This document shows, piece by piece, positions 1-11,540 of a DNA stretch of 64,000 nt. A program made the position numbers and the translations under genes. The stretch is taken from assembly GCA_016748015.1 (NCBI GenBank), contig JAAOMT010000776.1:617496-681495 (forward strand), read 5' to 3'. The DNA is from Geosiphon pyriformis (taxonomy: Eukaryota > Glomeromycota > Glomeromycetes > Archaeosporales > Geosiphonaceae). The notes below the pieces were generated by a model. That model saw nothing but the letters and a program-made list of their open reading frames with translations. It made no database searches and was not told the origin of the DNA. Position 1 is the stretch's first letter; the number at the start of each line of letters is the position of its first letter.

Positions 1-511
1 AAATTTCGGCAATTTTTTCTTGGAACTTGGATTAAAGCAGATCAATCAAGTCAATGAAATAAAAATTTTTCTTTACCCCCATGACCATCATATACAGCGA
101 AAAAGCTATAGCCTTGATGTCCAGCCAATTCAAGCAAAGTTGTATGGGCATCCTCCATACCTATCGTCAATTAATATTGGTTAAGGATCAAAGTAGCACA
201 GAATATATATCTTTTGATTTATTACCATAATCTTGCACAAGAACAATCGCTCAAGGTAGATACAGTCAATAACATTAGTAAATTATATTTGCAAGTTTAC
301 TGAGAATAAGAACGGCCAAATGTGAAGACTCCTTTATTTCATTGTACAATTTAATCAAATCGAATTTAAATTGAGAACAACTTTTGTTTGATATCTGATA
401 AAGGATACTTATACGCCAACCTTGCATTGCCGAAGCAGCATATATAACACGTTGATCGCCTTCAGACGAACTTTGCTTCTCTTTTATCGGTTCAGATAGT
501 GTTTGACCCAT
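1..511 (-). CDS. PP2C-type Ser/Thr protein phosphatase, 5' part
   Basis: N-terminal exons of a metal-dependent PPM/PP2C phosphatase; the rest lies off the left edge. Exon 1 (511-409) starts MGQTLSEP and reads to MQGWRIS. Exon 2 (160 to about 77) gives MEDAHTTLLELAG and then FFAVYDGHG, so MQGWR, the MEDAH block and the metal-binding DGHG motif are all present in family order. The intron is 161-408 (GTATCC...TAG), phase-consistent across an Ser codon. A second donor (GTAAAG) lies at about 76; exon 3 near 1-25 is too short to place. Gly2 after the start Met is a possible N-myristoylation site, as in PPM1A/B and fungal Ptc2/3-like proteins. Start chosen because the motif order and length match the family; an upstream in-frame ATG at 541 gives no recognisable residues. 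Subtype (Ptc2/3 versus others) is inference. Confidence 0.88.
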
Positions 512-1100
512 TTTTACTTCGAACTGTAATATAAAGATCACACAACCAAGTCAAGAGAGTATAACACACGTTCTAAAAAAAAAGGAAATCTTACAGAGTT
601 ACAAAGAGGTCAAATATGGGGACAAAGACAAAAGGATTCGTTTTTTATCGGAGAATGCGGCGATGACGTCCTGAATTCAGTTTTTTGTAACCAAACAAAA
701 ACTTGCAGTCAATCACATTTAAACCTGGATCTTAAATATATTTTAGAAAAACTTTTTTCTTTGTCTTGTAAATTCTATGTTTACAAAATTTTATAAAAGC
801 ATATTTCCTATGTTTAAGAAAATAAAGCTTTAATAAAAATAATTAATTAATTTAAATAACAAAAATAATAACATATTTATTAATTTTATCTAATTTAGAA
901 TTTTAAATAAATTAAGTTAATTTGTGTTAATTTTTAATTTAATAATTTATTTATGTTTTTATACAATAATAATAGCTTAAAAAAATAAAAAATAGTAAAA
1001 AATTCAAAATCAAAAAATCAAAAAAATCAATTAAAATTTTAAAATTTAAAATTTATTAAATAATATGTTTTAATTCAAGTTAATATAAGTAAAAACTTCT
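512..1100. other. PP2C upstream flank and boundary to AT-rich block
   Basis: Intergenic. Bases 512-720 have mixed composition and are the likely promoter of the minus-strand PP2C gene. From about 720 onward the sequence becomes an almost uninterrupted run of A/T words. I see no gene here; 820-1080 is simple AT-rich text. Confidence 0.5.
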
Positions 1101-1169
1101 TTTTCTTCTATGTTTAAAATTCTCTAAAGAATAATTTTTTTGTAGTAAATTTGAAAGCTGTTTCAAATA

Positions 1170-2950
1170 ACAATATGTCCAAGAAAAAAGCACTTAAAAA
1201 AGTCTTTTATGGTCTTGTTAATAGTACTTTTTCTCAAAAAAAAAGAGTATCTGTAAATAATATTAAGTACTTTAATGATAAAAAAAAATTTTTTTGGTCA
1301 AATCTGATTTTGGCAATAATATATATTTAGATATAGACAATAAATTAAGTGATAGTAAAATTAGTAATGTCTTAATAAGTACTATTAGTAGTTTTTTTTT
1401 GGCTTAACTGTAACAACTTCTAAAGTTAAAAGATTTAATACCAGCTTAAATTGTGGTTTTCTTATTAATACACTTAATTATGAAATAAATAAAAATAAAA
1501 AATCTTTTTTTTTTCTTTTAATATCTCTTTAAAAAAAAAGTGGATAGATTCCAAGATTGTAAAAATTCAAATAAAAGTATCTGTTAGAACATTTTTTGCT
1601 TTAAATATCAATCTTTTAGCTATTAAAAAAAAGTCAATAATAGTAAAAACTTAGGTAATTAAGAAACTTTTTTCAATAATCAATAGTTTTAAGAAGATTA
1701 TTAGATCAATATTTGTTTTAAAAAAAATATGAATAAGACTGTATTATTGGCTAAAAAAAAATTAATCAAAGTAAACAATAATCTAAAAAAACAAGGAATG
1801 TATTTAGATCAAATTGTGATAATCAAAAAAATTTTCATGAATATACTAAAAAAAATAATCATTGTTATAATATCTAAGTTTGGTCAAATTGTATTAATTT
1901 ATTTATAACTAATTAAATTGTGACAAAAAACTGTAATAGAATTTGCCAAATCAAGTTAAGCTAATTTGTTAGCATCAAAATAGTTATTTTTAATTAGAAA
2001 AAATTTAATACATGTGGCAAAATCTGTGGAAAATCATGATACTTGGATGTTAAAAATCAATTCAAGACTCTTTTGTTTATTTTTTCAATAGAAACAACTG
2101 CTTATAATTTTGGTGCTCTATTAAAAAAGACTAGTAAAAAAATCTGGTAATAGAGTTTGTTATATTGTAATTGGTTTTGAATTAAATGAAAACTAAAATT
2201 TGCTTTTTATATAGAGCCAATTTTTGGTAGTGTAAAACTCTTTTGGACTAAAATAAATTTGGTTTAATATAAAAAATATGAATATTTTAGTTATTTTGCT
2301 TTGAAGTATAGTGTTTCTGATTTTTTTACTTCTCTATTTTTGAAAATATTTAAAAAGTTTGTTTTAGATGAAAACTGCTTTTAGCTGGTCAAGTTGTATG
2401 CCAAAAAAAACATTTCTATCTATTGTTTTATTGTTTTTAGTAACAAATTATGGGCTTAAATAGTCTTGGCAGCTTCTGTTTTAAACAATTTGTTTTTTGG
2501 TTTTGGTTCTGGCTTTTCTCTTCTTAGTGCTTTGAATTCTAATAAAAAATTTCTTTCTATTTTACCAGATGATTTTTTTTTAAATACTTGTTTAATCTCT
2601 TTAAAATGTTTTTTAAAGTTTTTGGCAAATCAAGTATCTAGTATTATATGAAAATTAAGCTTTATAAATTTAGTATTTTTGGTACTTACTTCTCAATTCC
2701 TCTTTTTTACCATGTTTGTACTATTAAATTCAAATTTAAATTTAGATATAATTCTGAATAATTTATCTGTATTACTTGTTTTTTTTTAGTTGTAAATAAA
2801 AAGATTTTGGATTTGAATTTAAGTAAATCAAAAATTCTGACCACCAAAATAGATGGCTTGAAATTAAAAATGATGGCTTTTAAAGTTTTAATTAATTTAA
2901 TATTGATAAAGTTGGATTAGTTGTGTGCTGGCTCAGGTTTTTCTGTAATT
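1170..2950 (+). pseudogene. LINE A ORF1 remnant (nucleic-acid-binding gag-like protein)
   Basis: Broken ORF1. From 1177 it reads SKKKALKKVFYGLVN; about 1535-1700 reads KKWIDSKIVKIQIKVSV then FALNINLLAI; about 1770-1890 reads NNNLKKQGMYLD followed by VVIIKK-like text; 2466-2648 is a 61-codon open stretch ending FLKFLANQVSSII, like the coiled region near the end of ORF1 in this LINE family; KLDLLCAGSGF-like text closes it near 2930. LINE C at 21954-22640 contains the same blocks (for example LFVLDINFLAI and NNNLKKQEFYLD), which confirms a repeat family inside this window. Several frameshifts and many stops make it non-functional. Confidence 0.7.
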
Positions 2951-4809
2951 GTTTTATTTTAATGCAATTAGAAAGATTTTAAATTTCGTAGATCAATTCT
3001 GGAATAATCCACAAAAAATTCTTGTAATCTAATTGGTGTTTAGCATTATTAGCATAGAGAATTTAATAATACTTTATTGATTAAATACTTCAAATAAAAA
3101 TCAAAACTAACAGTAAAAACATACTTTTATAAACACAAAGTTTCAGAATTCATAAGAATCTACACAATTTTACATAATAGTTTTTTATTAAATTGGATTT
3201 AAAATTATATCTTGCTTTATAATAAATTCCAAAGACTTATCTTGTTTATTTGAATCTTTTACCAGTGAATATGACAAAAGTCAATTAGTAAAATATAAGA
3301 CCAAAAAAAAGTCAAAAATAGCAACATGTATCAGTTAGTATTACAGCAGAAAAAATAATGGAAATAACTAAGTATCTTCCTAGATTAACTATATTACTTG
3401 ACTCTCTAAACAATTACTCTTTATGTAAAAGACATTATAATCAAATTATTATTAAAAAGTTTTTTATTAAACAAATTACTAAATTAAATAATTCAACTTT
3501 TTTAGATTTAGAAAAAACAGAAAGAAAAAGACCAAGACTTTCTAATGATAACAAGTTGTTAAAATTAGAAAAAACTTTTTCTGATTTTGAGTCTAAGTAT
3601 TTTTGTCAGATCCAATATATAAAGTTTATATAAAATGGATACAAGAGCTAGAAGATATTAATCAACAATTATTATCTAAGAATACAACATTAAAGAAACA
3701 ATTAGATAAAGCATTTAATAATCAACAAGATCATATTAAATTCATAATAGAAATTACCAAAAAAAAACAAGATAATTTGTATAATGATATAATAAGTTTG
3801 AAAAAAAATCATAAATGTTTTAGTCTAAACAGTTTTTTAAAGTATTGTCCTTTAATATGGCTTGCAAAACAAAATCCAGTCATTGTAAGATTTATTGAAA
3901 TTCTTACTCATAATGAAGATGAATATTAAAATGAAAAAAAAAACTTTTTAAATGTGCTGTAACAGTTAATGCTATATATGGATCAAGGCACTTAAAATAT
4001 GTTTCTGCTATTAATTTAGCCACTTTAGCAATTAAATATTCAGTAGCAAGATTAAAAATGGTCATTAATATTGATAATTATATTATAAATTCTGGTTGTT
4101 ATAAAAAGTTTATTAACTGATTAGAAAGTTTAACTATAAAACAGTTAAAGCTTTCCAAAGAATTTTTATTTTTAGTCTTTGACAATGAACAAAAAGGTTA
4201 AAAAAATTACTTAATTGGTGTGAAAACGTATTTATTGGGTATATATCAGAATCTTTATGCTTTGAATTTTATTACTGATCATATTTCTTTTCCTAAGGAA
4301 AGGTAAATTCAAACTCCATTTCCAGTTAATTTGCTCAAGCAATATCTTATTAACAAACTTGTTCCTGGAGGATCCCATTAAACCATTATTTTTACTTATA
4401 AGTCTGTTAATTTTTTCTTCCAATACAGAGAAAAAGTAATCTTATTAGCCAAATTTTGATCCAGAGTAACTTCATTAATACCTGCAACAACAGTTTTTAA
4501 AGCACTATCAGTTTCTGAAGCACTACTAGTCTCCAAAGCACCAAGAATAGCAGTATTGTACTATATGTCAACTATTATTAAAACTTTTATAATACCTACA
4601 AACAACAAGCCAAATATAATAGTTCTGTTATTGTTTTCTAATAGCAGTGGCAACTTATAAAGAAGAAGAGTAATTAAATATTGTAATATTTCAGAAATTT
4701 TGTTTAGTGTTCTATAATTATTTTTAGAAACTTCTTTAATTTTTTTTACTACCATAAAAAAAATAATTTCTATTGACAAATTGGGAAATTTTTCTAACTG
4801 TAATAACTG
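2951..4809 (+). mobile_element. Unknown insert splitting LINE A between ORF1 and endonuclease
   Basis: ORF1 of LINE A stops near 2950 and its endonuclease starts near 4810 (text I-TGA-KIVTCNVYDINIS). The 1.9 kb between them is foreign to the LINE. It carries two overlapping plus-strand ORFs (3358-3633 and 3603-3929) and a broken continuation to about 4210. A minus-strand open stretch (4779-4561) is Leu/Ile-rich and unconvincing. No terminal repeats or target duplication could be seen by eye. It is probably a transposon or a relic of a repetitive host-like gene family. Confidence 0.5.
3358..3929 (+). pseudogene. Lysine-rich coiled-coil protein of the nested insert, frameshifted
   Basis: Two ORFs that look like one broken gene. 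The first (3358-3633) begins MEITKYLPRL and contains SLCKRHYNQIIIKK, a Cys/His-containing block, then a basic KRPRLSNDN segment. The second (3603-3929) contains QELEDINQQLLSKNTTLKK, a probable coiled coil, and ends THNEDEY. After 3960 further text (YGSRHLKYVSAINLATLAI, then VFDNEQKG) continues in another frame. I associate similar text with repetitive ORFs in arbuscular mycorrhizal fungi but cannot name the family or function. It is less decayed than the LINE around it, consistent with later insertion. Confidence 0.45.
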
Positions 4810-7800
4810 ATTTGATCTGAAAAATTGTTACATGTAATGTTTATGATATCAATATTTCTACTAAATAAGAAAATATAGTTGTTGGTATACAGAATTAAGT
4901 AATATAATCTCTATTATATGGAAACAAAGTTGAAGTTTAATATTAGATTATAAATAGCAAGTAAGTTTGCTAAGATAAAAATTTTTATATCTGGTTTGAA
5001 TAAAAGCTTTTTTAGTACTAAAGTGCAATTATTATAAACAATTCTTTGGCTTATTATGTTTTAAAAATAAAAAAAATCTTTGGTTAAATCATTTTAGTAC
5101 AATTTTTGTTTAAGAATAAATTATTAATTATGATTTTAGACTTATATATAAGTGCTTCTGTTAAGGCTAAATTTGGTTAAGTATTAAAAATTAACTTTTT
5201 TATTGCTAAAACTGTTAATTTCAGTACTTTTATAATATTGGGCAGAGATTTCAATAAAAAAAGTTCAAAAAAAAATGTAAGTTTTAGGTTTTGTGTGAAT
5301 TTAGACTTAATTAACTTATTTAATAGATATATTTTAGCCAAGAATTCTATTTAGAATAATTTTAAAGACATTAAAAAGATCATCAATTTTATTTTTGTGA
5401 ACCAAAATCTAGTGTTTGCAGTTATTAATTATGGGATTGACATTGTGTTTGAATTTTTTAATATTAATTAAAAAGCAGTTTCAATTATAGTTAATTTGAG
5501 TGGTCTTTTGAATATTTGTCTTAATAATAATTATAAGCAGACTAATAAAGATAAATAGTCATTACAATTTAAAAAATGGTTATTGAAAAAATTTTTGGGA
5601 AAAATAATTGATTTTAATAGTACAAAATATTGTGACAATTTAAATGCTATATGAAAAATTCTAAAGAAGATAATGGTAAGCTTGCTGATAAAATGTTTTT
5701 TAAATTTTGGTTTAGTAAATTTGAATGTTTAAAAAATAGACAATTATTTAGGTTTTTTAAGCTAAAATTGTTGATAGCCAAAATTATGAAGAATTTAAGT
5801 TCAAATCAAAATTCAAATACTGTTTATCTTATTAATATATGAACTAATATTAATAATAAAAAGGCCTCCAGATTGCATATTATGATTAAAAATAATGTAA
5901 GTTTAAAAGAAATTCTATATTATCTGTTAAGAATTAAGAAAAAGTATTATAAATCTAAATATTATAAATTCAAAATTGCTTGGAATGTTTTTATTACAAA
6001 AACTATTAATAAGTATATAAAAAATTTCTGTTCTAATAAGAATAAAATAATCAGAAGCATTTTGGATTAACTATTTCAAAAAATAATACTTAATTATCTG
6101 GTTGTTAATAATAATTTAATTCTAGAGCCATGTAAAATCAAGTTTATGATTAACATAATTATAGAAAAATGAATAAAATAACATATAGTGTTTGGTGCTC
6201 TGTTTAATAGATGATTTAAACAATATGATCTTCTGAATTATATCAATAATAATGCTTTCTCAAAAATAATATGTAATATTAAATTTGATAAGTTTTTGCA
6301 AATTGTCAAGAATTTACCTAATAAAAAAGCTATTGGTCTCTCTAATATTCTTAATAAACTCTAAAAACATAGTAATATGCAAGTTTTGAGTGGTTTATTG
6401 GATATTTTCAATGTATATTTAGCATTAAGCATGATTTCTACATAGTAGAAAAGAGCTTAGATTTTTATAATACTAAAGTCATATAATTAAAAAAAGATTC
6501 ATATAAATACCAGACCAATAGTCTTGATTAAAACAACTCGAAAAATTTTATTTAAGATTTTTTCAGATTGGATCTTTTTAGCTTGTAGTAATTTTAATGT
6601 TTTGTATAATAATAATTTTTTAGTTTTAAAAAACACATCTATTTAAATTCTGATTTTTGCTGTTGGTTTTATTATTAAAAATACATTAAAAAAGGACAAA
6701 AAGTTGTGGTTAGTTTTTCAAAACATACATAAAGCATACAATTTTATTGGGTGATATTATTTAAAAAACAGTTTGACTAAGATCAAGATATATTTCTATT
6801 TTATTATATTTTTTGAAAGTATATACAATAATTAGATCAACTAGGTAATAATAGATTCTGGGATTACAGAGAGGTATATTATTTACAATGAACTAGATCA
6901 GAATAAAGTATTTTTGTCTCTGCTATAAAAAATTTTTTGCAATTTTTTGCTTTGTAAAATTAAGAAACATGACAGTTTATATAGCTACAAATTAAATTCA
7001 AAATTTTTTACATAAATTAAAAAACAAGATTTCAAAAATAGCATAATATCTTTTTTGATAGCAAAAGCTTTTATAAATGATACAATTTGGATTGGAAATA
7101 ACATGGCCACTATTTAGCATATTCTGAATATAGCTAGCAAATTTTTTTAAATTAATAATATTTTAATTAATACAGATAGAACAATTGCCATACTTATCAA
7201 TTAAAAAGTAAAAGTTTTTTATTTAGTAATAAGTGAATTGGATATTTCAATAACTAAGAAGAGTAAATTATATAAATACTTGGATATTTTTTTGTTTACA
7301 AATAATTTTTCTAAACCAAGTCTTACTAAAGCTTATTTGGATATTAAGTTTTTTACAAATCTGGTTTTAAAGAAAACCATATCTAATAAGCAGTTTTTTT
7401 ACCTGATTTTGGCTGTTTTACAACCAATAGTTAGTTACAAATTACAATTTAGTCATGTTTTAACAAATGTTTATAAAAAATAGAACAGAATATTAAGGAA
7501 AAAGCTTAAATTCAAGACCAATTTACTTAAAATTTTTTTCAATAAAGCCATTGTTTATTCTAAATTATATGATTTAAAATCATTTAAATAATTTTAAGCT
7601 GAAAATTTTTTAACAAATTTGGTAATTTTTGTTAACTCAAAAAATATTCGTAGCAGATTGTTTGAATACAGAGCTATAGATTTGCAGATTATTAATTAAA
7701 TATCTTGACAATTTCTTTGCTTTTTAATTAAGTTATTAATTAATTATATAAACTACTTTTTAGTTGGTGTAATTAACACTCTAGTATTATGTATGTTATC

Positions 7801-9295
7801 TTTGAACAATAATATATTTAATATTTTCCAGATTAATAGTAGTATGGTTATTGCAGATGTTTTAAGCTTAAAATAGTATTTGAGTGTAATAAGTTTACTG
7901 AAAAGATTTGGTATTATTTTGCAAATTAGCTTTTGGATTATTATGACACATATTTTACATAAAGTATATTTTACAAGTAGAAAAAACTAAATTTTAAGGG
8001 TCTAGTTCCTAGTTGGTTTAGTTTATTGATCAAATTTATTAAGAGTAGTAGTCTAAATAGTAGTAATGCTTTGGTTTTTTATTCTATTTCTGTTTAATGC
8101 TTGGACAAATTTGGTTCTGTTTATAAATATCTTTTAAAAAGTGTATTTAATAGTATAGTTGTTTATACAAATAATTTGGTTAAGAGTTTGAGATTTGTAA
8201 ATACTTGTAATAATACTGTTGTCTACTTTTTAGACATTGACATAAATATAGGAATTAGGATAAACAGTTTGCTTTTTTAATTCTAATAAAACTATAGGCT
8301 ATTGCTCTTATTTTGAAATGTGTTTTTGTGTTTAGCTCAGTTGTATTATTCACAGATAGTCAGATATTATTAGATATAAGTATCTTAATTAGAAAAAATA
8401 TTAATCTTAATTTTTATAATAAATACTAAATAAAAAAAAAACATATTTATTATATTATTATGTCAAAAAATCTGTCAATCAATTAAAATAAGATCAAAAG
8501 TTATTCTGAAATTATTGACAATGAGCAGACTAATTTTTTTGCCAATACTGTCACCATATTTGATTTTACACTGTTTGTTAAAATGCCATATTGTTTTCTT
8601 ATTATTGAAAGCAAACTTGTCTCTAAAAATGTCCATTATTTTATTAGACATCTTTTTAAAGCAATCAGTATTGTTGATTAAAATTCCAAATGTGTTAATA
8701 ATATTGTGGACAAGTCTTTATATAACCTAATTAATATGTATAAAATTTTTAATATATAGTATCCTAATAGTCAAGTTTATTTAGGTTTTATTAACTTAGT
8801 TTCTACAACACTTCAATATTACTTTATAAAAACTTTACACTATTAGTTGCTTATAATTAAGAGAAAAAAATTATATAATTTAAGTTATTCTAATATGTTG
8901 TGTATTTAATATAAGTTAGTTGAGAACTTTGACAATATGTTTTCTTGTATTCACAATAACTATACCAAGTTGAATTTGATTTTAAAATTTATTGAAATAT
9001 GGACTGATTTGTTAAGTGTCTATGCTATTAACAATATAGTAATTCAGTCCTTGTATAAAACTAAATTTTCTAATTGTTTATATATGTTGTTGACTAAAGA
9101 CTTTATAATAAGAGAATAAGTAACAAACACAGTATATTTATTAAATAACAGATTTAATAATGTGTTGTTAGTTATTAACTTGGTTTAAAGTTTTGCCAAA
9201 AGTCACAAATCTATCATGTAATTGTTAACCACCAAACTGAGAATGCATTATAAAAAACATAATTTTTTGCCATATAATACAAGGGAATATAAAAA
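4810..9295 (+). pseudogene. LINE A ORF2 remnant: endonuclease, RT, RNase H, C-terminal domain
   Basis: Order of recognisable blocks: endonuclease start TCNVYDIN (about 4830); FIILGRDFNKN (about 5235), the catalytic DFN-type box; FKDIKKIINFIFVNQNL (about 5360-5410); RT segment KNLPNKKAIGLSNILNK (about 6310-6360) and NTRPIVLIKTTRKILFK (about 6507-6560); late RT/thumb FLIAKAFINDTIWIGN (about 7055-7100), a changed form of the catalytic DD box region; ISITKKSKLYKYLDIFL (7245-7295); RNase H VVYTNNLVKSL (about 8160) and a C-terminal block 8937-9117. In-frame stops fall where the family has Trp (TGA, TAG, TAA) or Gln (TAA, TAG). ORF2 is interrupted at about 9295 by a Tc1 element. Confidence 0.72.
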
Positions 9296-10620
9296 ATATT
9301 AGATACTTTTATAATATATTATATAAAAAAACTAACTTATGAATCATTAATTTTTTATTATTATATTAAAATACATGTTAGTATTTTGTTTAACTCCTAT
9401 TTGCTTCAAGAATAGCTTAAACTTGACATGATATAGACTTGATCAAATTACAATAGTAATTTACAGGTATTGCATCCCATTTTTCTTTAACCTACTGTTC
9501 CAATTGTACAATATTTGAGGGTTGTAAATTACATTGACAAAATTTAACTTCAATATATGACCAAAAATTTTCTATTGGAGTAATATTAGGATTTTGTGCT
9601 GGCCAAGAAAGTAATTCAACATTTGAAGAGATAAAAAAAGAATGTACAACTTTTGATGTGTGGATTGGTGTATTGTCTTCCTGAAAAAAAAACTTTTTTT
9701 TAGTTTTTTTTGCATAAAGTTTTACCATAGAAATTGTATAATTAGCCAAGGTTTTGTGGTATATAACTTCAGTAATATGACCAACCAAAGGAACTAAAGG
9801 ACCCAAACCAACCCATAAAAAACATTCCCAAAACATGTGACTAAAGCTTTTTCTAACTATAACTGTAATACAATTCTTATAAAACTCTTCAGAAGGTTTA
9901 CACCATACACATCCAAATTCTGTAGTTCTAAATTGTGTATATGTAGATTCATCTGACCAAACAACTTGTTTAAAATCTTCTACTGTTCAATTTTTATAAG
10001 TACAAGCTCATTGTAAACATTTTTCTTTATTTAATTTGAAAATTAATGGCTTGAAACAAGGAATGTACAAGCAAAGTCCTTCTTGAGCTAATCCATTTCA
10101 AATAATTTGTATAGAAATAGATTTGTTGATATCTTTAATAAAATTCAATTGTATTTGAGAAAGAGTTTGACAGCAGGTTTTTTTATTCTCCATTATTAAA
10201 TATTTGAGTTATTTACATATGTATTTGTCAAGAATTTGTGGTTGGCTTGTTTGTTTTTTAGGAAGTTTTTTTTAGCTTGTATGGCTTCCATATACATATT
10301 ACAGAAGAATGTGAACATTCAATAATTGTGGAAATCTTACTGTTTATATGTCCTAACTTTATTGCTGAAATAATCTCTCCTTTTTGATATTTAGAAAGTT
10401 TTTTTCCAAGACATATTTAATGTGGTAAATTTTTTCACAACAAAAATATTTTATATTTTATATATATGCATATAATCTACTGTTGTGTTTTACAAGGACA
10501 TGATTTATGTTAATTTGTAGATTATAACTATATGTAATTATAAAAAAATTATGGCTTAAATTGGTAATAGTATTACAATATATAGTCTTTTTTATATATT
10601 ATATTAAGTATTCAATACTT
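9296..10620 (-). mobile_element. Tc1/mariner DD34E transposon, decayed, inserted in LINE A
   Basis: Minus-strand transposase spans about 10440 to 9400. The N-terminal HTH text is SKYQKGEIISAIKLGH; the core has VVWSDEST (first Asp), FFQEDNTPIHTSK (second Asp) and WPAQNPNITPIENFW (Glu). I count 34 residues between the second Asp and the Glu, so the DD34E triad is retained. The longest open part is 9836-9492. Stops include TGA at three positions where Trp is expected (for example CLQ-TGA-ACTYKN-TGA-TVEDF) and TAA at Gln positions near the C-terminus (SCQV-TAA-AILEA). AT-rich imperfect inverted ends are possible at about 9302-9340 and 10575-10616, but the exact ends and TA duplication are not certain. 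Confidence 0.8.
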
Positions 10621-10659
10621 TTTATACTCTCCTGTAAGTTTGTAATTTTAGTAGTATTA

Positions 10660-11330
10660 TTATGGTTGAAACTCATAATTTTTATTAGTTATCACATATA
10701 TTAGCCACTAATGTCATATAATTAGCCACTCTATTTTTAGATAGTGATCATTAACCTAGTCGCTGACTTGGTCATTGACCACTTTCATTAGCTATATAAG
10801 CAATGAGTCTCTTAGCAGTAGAAAATCATCTCTCAGACAAGAATTAAATAAATAAAAATAACAACTTTTATCTCAATCACTCTCTTATCACTAATTTCCC
10901 TTTCCCTACCTTCAAGTATCTGAACATTTTAGAATAAAAGATTACTTGTTGGCCTTTTCATGACATATATAATTGTAGTATTTGAAGATTATTTGTATAA
11001 ACATGACTGAAGAACACAAGTTGATACCTAATATTGAATTCTAAGAGCACCGACATGAAGCATAAAATTATACCAGTGGTGATCAATTGTTGACAGTACG
11101 AACTATCCTTCTACCTTCAGATTCCCTTGTTATCTTTTGAAAAGAATAGCGACTGAGATATTTTATAAGACTGATCTCACACATTAAATCCATACTCATT
11201 CAATTCACTCATTAAAGTTGAATCCCCTTTGATTATTTCCATCACCCTATAATCCTGTTCTCTCTTGCTATCTATTAGCTTGTTACTCCAACCCGTAACA
11301 GTATCTATCTTAATATTCATATAATCTCTT
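10660..11330. mobile_element. LTR-like, less decayed insertion
   Basis: About 640-670 bp whose composition is clearly less A/T-skewed than both flanks. It begins near TGGTTGAAACTC (10663) and ends near CCCGTAACA (11300). Inside are a TATA-like GCTATATAAGC at about 10790, an AATAAA-rich A tract at about 10845-10860 and a CT-rich run after it, a layout expected of a retrotransposon LTR. I found no second copy in the window, no clear target duplication and no ORF, so this is a suggested solo LTR rather than a proven one. LINE A 3' text resumes directly after it. Confidence 0.35.
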
Positions 11331-11540
11331 AAAATAATTCATAATTTTGGTTTTAGATTGGATGTTTATATTTGTTTTGGTTTATATTCTTATTTATTTA
11401 GTGTATGTTTTAGTTTTTTGTGTGACTTTTTTATTGTAGATAGTTTAAGTGTATAATACTGTTTTAATTGGTCCAAGTAATTGGTTATATATAGAAAAAA
11501 CATGAGTTATATTTAATATAGAATTTTGTATGGTTTTATG

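Larger units (their letters stand above)
1100..11540 (+). mobile_element. LINE A, decayed, full-length with nested insertions
   Basis: Degenerate non-LTR retrotransposon read 5' to 3' on the plus strand in three pieces: ORF1 (about 1170-2950), endonuclease/RT/RNase H/C-terminus (about 4810-9295) and extreme 3' end (about 11335-11540). The pieces join in the right order when the unknown insert (2950-4810), a Tc1 element (9296-10620) and an LTR-like piece (10660-11330) are removed. The 3' fragment at 11340-11520 (text like TTTAATTGG..AAGTAATTGGTTATAT) resembles the 3' end of LINE B at 21700-21760. Coding text is riddled with stops in all frames, so the copy is dead. Family recognition is from protein-level similarity to LINEs of arbuscular mycorrhizal fungi that I know; exact ends are approximate. 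Confidence 0.75.

Noticed and set aside
9400-10440. TGA read as Trp (alternative genetic code) suggested by the Tc1 and LINE frames
   Set aside because: Trp positions are also TAG and TAA, Gln positions are also stops, other Trp in the same frames are TGG, and the host genes in the window use TGG for Trp and TGA as a normal stop (for example 32771-32773 and 36987-36989).
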